This document shows positions 7,659 through 10,912 of a stretch of 10,912 nt of DNA, one piece after another. How positions within the stretch are numbered: the first letter of the stretch is position 1; the number at the start of each line of letters is the position of its first letter. Below the pieces are notes generated by a model. That model worked only from the letters and a program-made list of their open reading frames with translations, was not told the origin of the DNA and did no database searches. Position numbers and translations under genes: made by a program. The stretch lies in assembly GCA_021796055.1 (NCBI GenBank), contig JAJYOS010000128.1:1-10912 (forward strand). Direction: 5' to 3'. This DNA is from Bacteroidota bacterium. Its GTDB lineage: Bacteria > Bacteroidota > Kryptoniia > Kryptoniales > JAKASW01.

Positions 7659-8735
7659 CTATCTGCTTGCGGTGGAGGGGAAAGAGTGAGGGACTATGTT
7701 CACTTTATAGCCGTCCTCGAGGTTGTCCTTCCCGTTAGTAACGACGGTCTGCCCTTCGTTCAGCCCGCTGACGACCTCGAGATAATTATTGTAGGTCGAT
7801 CCGACGACGATATCCTTCAATCTTGCAACACCGTCGTCGACGATGAATACCTGCGGATGCTCGACGCTTCCGACAAGCGCCAATCTCGGGATGACGAGTG
7901 AATTGTCCGGCAAGCGTTCGCTGAAGTAAACGTCCGCGAACATGCCGGCCTTCAACGGATGCTCCCTGCTGTTCGGGAAGTCGACCTCCACCGGGTATGT
8001 ATGTTCGGCATCGCCTTTGGAGCTGATGCTCTTAATGAGGCCCGTGAATTCCACCCCCGGATAAACATCGGTCGTTATTCGGACCCTGTCACCCGGCTTG
8101 AAGTCCATGACATCCTGCTCATCCACATTGACCGTCACCTTGAGCCTGGATATATCGACAACCTCCGCAACGACCATGCCCGGGTTAACGTACGTACCGA
8201 TATCGACCGCACGTGACGTGACAATGCCTGCAATCGGGCTTGTCAATCTTGTGTTCTCGTACTGGCGATGCGCGATGACAAACTGGTCATTCGCGGATTC
8301 GTAGGCGAGCTCGGCGCTCTCCAGCTGGGCATCGGTAACCGAGTGCTCGCTGTACAGCTGCCGGTACCTGTTATAATCCTTCGTCGCCTTGTCGAGATTG
8401 ACCCTGGCCAGCTCGAGTGCAGCGACCTGCAGCTTGTCATCGAGCTGTATGAGTGCGGCGCCCGCCGGCTCGTAATCCCCGACGCCCGCAAGCACTTTCG
8501 TCACTTTACCCGATGCCTCGGAAATCACACGGACGTCGTTGCTAGGGTTGACGGTTCCTACGAGATTCAGATCGTCTGTAAGATCCCGCTGCTGGACCGT
8601 TGCCACGGTGACCGCGTAAGTGTTTATATCAAGGTTTTTCGTTTCCGCTTTTATCTGCGCACGATTGCGAAGGAGCACACCGATTATAATTGCAAATGAA
8701 ACGACGATGATTGAATAGAGCTTCAGCTTCTTCAT
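7659..8735 (-). CDS. RND periplasmic adaptor, membrane-fusion protein (HlyD/AcrA family)
   Basis: This is the periplasmic adaptor that links the RND pump encoded next to it with an outer-membrane channel. The 358-residue protein begins with a basic stretch and one hydrophobic helix (about residues 6-22), with no lipobox cysteine. It is thus probably a signal-anchored, non-lipidated adaptor. Domain order is that of the family: first half of the barrel-sandwich (lipoyl-like) domain around 66-100 (SGKVTKVLAGVGDYEPAG), alpha-helical hairpin about 101-162 (rich in A, E, L, Y), second lipoyl half about 163-195 (LTSPIAGIVTSRAVDIGTYV), beta-barrel about 196-272, then a membrane-proximal domain ending near 350. 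The short hairpin resembles adaptors that contact TolC-like channels tip to tip. AAGG lies eight bases before the ATG. Spacing is 52 bases from tetR and 25 bases to the pump, so one transcript is likely. Confidence 0.93.
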   Translation of the reverse strand: MKKLKLYSIIVVSFAIIIGVLLRNRAQIKAETKNLDINTYAVTVATVQQRDLTDDLNLVGTVNPSNDVRVISEASGKVTKVLAGVGDYEPAGAALIQLDDKLQVAALELARVNLDKATKDYNRYRQLYSEHSVTDAQLESAELAYESANDQFVIAHRQYENTRLTSPIAGIVTSRAVDIGTYVNPGMVVAEVVDISRLKVTVNVDEQDVMDFKPGDRVRITTDVYPGVEFTGLIKSISSKGDAEHTYPVEVDFPNSREHPLKAGMFADVYFSERLPDNSLVIPRLALVGSVEHPQVFIVDDGVARLKDIVVGSTYNNYLEVVSGLNEGQTVVTNGKDNLEDGYKVNIVPHSFPSTASR

Positions 8736-8787
8736 ATTCTGCCTTTATTATTGAGCTACGCTTTCTTTCTGTTGTTCAAGGGTCATC

Positions 8788-9450
8788 CTACTGAGCCGCC
8801 GCCACAGCCATCTTATGAAAAATGTACTTCGACCTTCCCTCTTCGGTGAGGATGCCTTCGAAGATGATCTTCGATATAGCTTCGAAAGCCTGGCCTGCCG
8901 TGCACGGAAGCTCAGACAGAGTTTCCGGGTTGACGATCGACTCGACGGCGTTTGTGTAGACGAGGATGACTATGTCCCTGTCAATGTCGCCCCTGAAGAT
9001 GCCGGTCTCAACACCTCCTTCGAACAGTTTTCTTACTCTCTCAAAGATTTTTTCCTTCTTGAAATCGTGGATCTCTTTCCATATCTCAGGGGCAATCCTC
9101 TGGACATCCTGAAGCTTGTTCATCTTCGATGAGCGTTCCCCGACAAAGTCGAGAGTGTTTCTCAGCTTTCCGACGAAGTCAATGTCCTCACGCTTCCAAA
9201 TTACTTCTATATGGTCCATGAACTCGCACTGCCTCTCGGTCAAGAGTTCGCGCAGCAGTTCCTTTTTATTCGGGAAGAACTTATAAAGTGTCTTCTTGCT
9301 GATCCCCAACCCCGCAGCTATTTCTTCCATGGTCACTTTCGAGTAACCGTGCTGCATGAACATTTCCTCCGATGCGGTGAAAATATTGGCTTTGGTCTCG
9401 GTCTCCGTCATATCGATTCCTTTTTTTTGAGAAACGATTTGCGTTTTCAT
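8788..9450 (-). CDS. TetR/AcrR-family transcriptional regulator
   Basis: This is a probable ligand-responsive repressor of the efflux operon it heads. The N-terminal TetR helix-turn-helix is clear: ANIFTASEEMFMQHGYSKVT, then MEEIAAGLGISKKTLYKFF (about residues 41-59), then NKKELL. The remaining 150 residues are the variable, all-helical ligand and dimer domain. The protein is 220 residues from the ATG at 9450, or 207 from the ATG at 9411. Both starts have a Shine-Dalgarno: AGGA before 9450, and AAAGGA about six bases before 9411. The second gives the more usual short lead into the HTH. A run of eight A residues lies between them. Autoregulation is likely because a palindromic operator overlaps its promoter. 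The order tetR-adaptor-pump on one strand differs from the divergent acrR/acrAB layout, so relief of repression would also raise the repressor. Confidence 0.93.
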   Translation of the reverse strand: MKTQIVSQKKGIDMTETETKANIFTASEEMFMQHGYSKVTMEEIAAGLGISKKTLYKFFPNKKELLRELLTERQCEFMDHIEVIWKREDIDFVGKLRNTLDFVGERSSKMNKLQDVQRIAPEIWKEIHDFKKEKIFERVRKLFEGGVETGIFRGDIDRDIVILVYTNAVESIVNPETLSELPCTAGQAFEAISKIIFEGILTEEGRSKYIFHKMAVAAAQ

Positions 9451-9467
9451 TGTTTCCTAATAAGCTC

Positions 9468-9490
9468 AAAAAAGGCAGCCAATGACTGCC
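9468..9490 (-). terminator. Leader hairpin with T6, possible attenuator before tetR
   Basis: On the minus strand, GGCAG (9490-9486) pairs with CTGCC (9478-9474). A T-G wobble inside extends the stem to six pairs with a five-base loop. The stem is followed directly by TTTTTT (9473-9468). This is the form of a short intrinsic terminator, and it lies between the predicted transcription start and the first tetR codon. Part of the transcription from the efflux promoter may end here. The stem is short, so efficiency would be modest. Confidence 0.45.
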
Positions 9491-9511
9491 AAATGACTCG
9501 ATTTACACCAA

Positions 9512-9541
9512 TGGAAACGAATATCGTTTAACGCGTTTCCA
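9512..9541 (-). promoter_or_regulatory. Nested palindromic operator, probable TetR-family site
   Basis: Two palindromes share a half-site. The outer one is TGGAAACG (9512-9519) with CGTTTCCA (9534-9541), separated by 14 bases. The inner one is AAACGA (9515-9520) with TCGTTT (9524-9529), separated by three bases. AAACG/CGTTT half-sites of this kind are common for TetR-family proteins. The block abuts the -10 element and covers the expected transcription start of the efflux operon, an ideal place for a repressor. That the adjacent TetR protein binds here is an inference from position. Confidence 0.7.
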
Positions 9542-9569
9542 AAATAACACAACTAGAATTTCGTGTCAA
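9541..9569 (-). promoter_or_regulatory. Promoter of the tetR-adaptor-pump operon
   Basis: On the minus strand, a perfect TTGACA (9569-9564), a 17-base spacer and TATTTT (9546-9541) form a strong sigma70-like promoter. The start would be near 9534, about 84 bases before the first tetR ATG. The -10 region also reads TTATTTTG, seven of eight matches to the Bacteroidota element TAnnTTTG, so either type of sigma factor could fit. The palindromic operator begins at the -10 and runs downstream. Confidence 0.7.
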
Positions 9570-9635
9570 GTGACAATCTTCCCCGGACTACAATCGCCGC
9601 GTTCTTCGAACAACCGCGAAGACCGGATTGCACCG

Positions 9636-9836
9636 TCATGCCTTTGATGCCTTGATCGCCCTGACAATCCGCTTCGTGCGCCTGTCTTCATAATGATCAT
9701 GCACAACGAGCATTGCGTGTATCACCGCTGGGATCCAGAAGAGAAAACAGAGCAAGAAATTCACAAGCGCCTGTATGGGCTTCCCGCTCAAAAGGACCGC
9801 GATCGGCGGCAAGAAAATGGCAAGGATGTAAAGCAT
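9636..9836 (-). CDS. Pmp3/YqaE (UPF0057)-like small membrane protein
   Basis: The 66-residue protein has two hydrophobic helices (about residues 3-17 and 21-44) joined by a short GKP turn. The pattern ILAIFLPPIAVLL followed by a WIPAVIHAMLVV second helix is that of the Pmp3/YqaE family, where a FLPP motif in helix one and a P-x-I-x-x-A motif in helix two are typical. A charged tail follows (HDHYEDRRTKRIVRAIKASKA), longer and more basic than in the minimal family members. Yeast Pmp3 affects membrane potential and salt tolerance; the role of bacterial members is poorly known, so no function is assigned. GGAG lies five bases before the ATG. The gene stands alone, on the same strand as the efflux operon downstream. 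No clear terminator separates them, only a weak six-pair TCTTCG/CGAAGA hairpin without a T tract. Confidence 0.8.
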   Translation of the reverse strand: MLYILAIFLPPIAVLLSGKPIQALVNFLLCFLFWIPAVIHAMLVVHDHYEDRRTKRIVRAIKASKA

Positions 9837-10178
9837 CTGAACTCCGTTCTTTTCGTTGCGCTTTTGCTTCCGTTTGCTGACAAGTTAGTACGTTGAATAC
9901 AACACTTTTGTTCCCGTGCGATCATTCAGGCAGGTTCCAGCTCATCATTGTCGCGAACATTCACATTACAAGCCCAGCCCGCGACCCCGTTTTGTCGTAA
10001 TCGCAAATTTAATAAATGGAACAGCAAAATAAGGGTGCATCTCAGACGGGATCTACCCCAATAGATCCAGGAGCCGCGCCTTAACCAGTGCCAGATATGA
10101 AATGATTCCCGGGAGGTACAAATAAAGGCCTGAGAACCTGATCGTCTCAGGCCACAACCTCAATTTTCTCCGGACCAT
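9837..10178. other. Gene-free stretch upstream of the Pmp3-like gene
   Basis: In these 342 bases I find no convincing coding region. The longest open stretch on the plus strand, about 38 codons from a GTG at 9916, has no Shine-Dalgarno and an untypical composition. There is a perfect seven-pair inverted repeat GGATCTA (10049-10055) / TAGATCC (10062-10068) with loop CCCCAA and no T tract. At the right end lies the terminator of the DUF6515 gene. The promoter of the Pmp3-like gene must be in this stretch, but no candidate stands out. Confidence 0.6.
10119..10153 (-). terminator. Intrinsic terminator of the DUF6515 gene
   Basis: On the minus strand, GGCCTGAGA (10153-10145) pairs perfectly with TCTCAGGCC (10135-10127) across a nine-base loop. 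It is followed at once by the T-rich TTTATTTG (10126-10119). The element begins 26 bases after the stop codon at 10179. The nine-pair GC-rich stem plus T tract is a convincing rho-independent terminator for the upstream gene. No comparable T tract follows in the plus direction. Confidence 0.85.
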
Positions 10179-10763
10179 TTACTTCTGTTCCTTGAAACTG
10201 GAAGGTGCGAAGTTGATCGATTTGACCTGCGTAATGGGAACGGTGCGAACTTCGTTCTTCACCTGGAACTGAATGCTGTCAGCGCTCGCGCCGACGAAGA
10301 CCCCGGAGAGCGAGCTGCCGTCCGTCATGTACATGACATCCTCGTCACTCGCAGGAGCAGCCGGTGCCTGGCCCGGTCTCGGCACCACAACATAAGCATT
10401 CTGATCGGGAATGTACTGGAAATAGACTCCGCCGCCGTAATAGTACATGGCGGGGCCAATATTGAAGCCCCAAAATCCATACGGCAAAAATCTGAACCTC
10501 GCTCCGATGGGCGGGTGGAACAGGACGTAACCTCCCCGCCTCCATCCCCTGTAAAAATACCCGTTGTGATAAAAGTAAGGACGGCCCCCGGCAAAAATCC
10601 TCGTGTGGTTCGGCGGAAGACTCATCAGATGTGTCGGGGCCTGCCTCTGCTGGCCGGCACGCACTCTTTGTGCAAAAACTTTGGTCGTCGAGAACGTTGA
10701 GAGCAGCGCAACAGCCGCCGACAAAACGACCAACCGGATGATGTCGCCTTGTTTAATTTTCAT
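10179..10763 (-). CDS. Secreted DUF6515-family protein with C-terminal beta-rich domain
   Basis: The 194-residue protein begins with a signal peptide: basic n-region MKIK, hydrophobic core about residues 9-24, and a likely cut after VFA at residue 31. The mature part is rich in Tyr, Gly and Pro. It carries the pattern PYFYHNGYFYRGWRRGGYVLFHPPIGARFRFLP-like (61-94, given here by position) and YYYGGGVYFQ (107-116), which I recognise as the DUF6515 type of small exported protein. After a PAPAAPAS-like linker, residues about 143-187 (TDGSSLSGVFVGASADSIQF then VPITQVKSINF) look like a small five-strand LSm/SH3-like barrel. The function of DUF6515 is unknown to me; periplasm or outer surface is inferred from the signal peptide. 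It has its own terminator and seems monocistronic. The Shine-Dalgarno is weak. Confidence 0.75.
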   Translation of the reverse strand: MKIKQGDIIRLVVLSAAVALLSTFSTTKVFAQRVRAGQQRQAPTHLMSLPPNHTRIFAGGRPYFYHNGYFYRGWRRGGYVLFHPPIGARFRFLPYGFWGFNIGPAMYYYGGGVYFQYIPDQNAYVVVPRPGQAPAAPASDEDVMYMTDGSSLSGVFVGASADSIQFQVKNEVRTVPITQVKSINFAPSSFKEQK

Positions 10764-10803
10764 CTCTTTGTCACCATCCTCTCTTGGAGATATTTCACCG
10801 ATT

Positions 10804-10811
10804 CAAATTTA
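10804..10811 (-). promoter_or_regulatory. Bacteroidota-type -7 element upstream of the DUF6515 gene
   Basis: TAAATTTG on the minus strand fits TAnnTTTG, the -7 consensus of the Bacteroidota housekeeping sigma factor, exactly. It lies 41 bases before the start codon. No TTTG stands at the expected -33 position. Just upstream, CAAACAAG is repeated with an 18-base period (plus strand 10812-10819 and 10830-10837), and GATTCA/TGAATC arms (10800-10805 and 10821-10826) flank the element. These may be operator sequences. Confidence 0.45.
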
Positions 10812-10834
10812 CTTGTTTGCTGAATCACTCTTGT

Positions 10835-10864
10835 TTGACCGAGGAATCAGAGAGACAGTTTAAT
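10835..10864 (+). promoter_or_regulatory. Possible divergent promoter at the right edge
   Basis: On the plus strand, TTGACC (10835-10840, five of six) is separated by 18 bases from TTTAAT (10859-10864, five of six). Transcription would leave the window to the right from about 10871. No plus-strand gene is visible inside the window, so this is only a pointer to a gene that may lie just beyond. Confidence 0.25.
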
Positions 10865-10912
10865 TACCCGGTGCCCGCCGCACGTTGCTGTCGTTTCGCC
10901 CTCGGATTTTTC

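Noticed and set aside
9916..10032. Short plus-strand open stretch from a GTG, about 38 codons
   Set aside because: It has no Shine-Dalgarno and an unusual His/Pro/Arg composition, and the open frame is short enough to be chance.
10049..10068. Perfect seven-pair inverted repeat as a terminator
   Set aside because: There is no T tract on either side, and a much better terminator already serves the upstream gene at 10119-10153.

Overview
The window (GC about half) carries nine protein genes, all on the minus strand, in four blocks. The best guess for the source is a member of the Bacteroidota/Ignavibacteria (FCB) group. Three things point there: a secreted DUF6515-type protein, a TAnnTTTG element (the Bacteroidota -7 consensus) upstream of it, and the style of the proteins. 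Several genes nevertheless have clear Shine-Dalgarno sequences, which fits Ignavibacteria-like lineages better than classical Bacteroidia. This assignment is an inference, and no rRNA or marker gene is present to settle it.

Right to left, in the direction of transcription: (1) 10763-10179 encodes a secreted DUF6515 protein with a small C-terminal beta-rich domain, followed by a clear intrinsic terminator. (2) 9836-9636 encodes a 66-residue Pmp3/YqaE-like two-helix membrane protein, preceded by 342 bases without a gene. (3) 9450-4490 is an efflux operon: TetR-type regulator, HlyD/AcrA-type membrane-fusion protein, and HAE1-type RND pump. Its promoter is very legible: a sigma70-like TTGACA-N17-TATTTT, a nested palindromic operator over the expected transcription start, and a hairpin plus T6 in the leader before tetR. 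No outer-membrane TolC partner is encoded here. (4) 4262-46 is the biotin operon bioB-bioF-bioD-bioA, covering the four steps from pimeloyl-ACP/CoA to biotin. bioF/bioD/bioA overlap by one to four bases, whereas bioB is set apart by a structured 169-base gap. No pimelate-forming gene (bioC with bioH/bioG, or bioW) is present.

The 227 bases between the pump stop and bioB hold two copies of the palindrome GTGAC-n-GTCAC, which together form a 12-bp inverted repeat, and further downstream repeats next to a plausible bio promoter. Bases 1-45 lie beyond the bioA stop and show nothing I can name.

I see no mobile element, CRISPR array, tRNA or rRNA. The genes belong to ordinary families. The interesting parts are regulatory: the efflux promoter/operator/attenuator arrangement, the tandem palindromes before bioB, and the bioB-bioF gap with competing helices and an amber-separated extension of the bioB reading frame.
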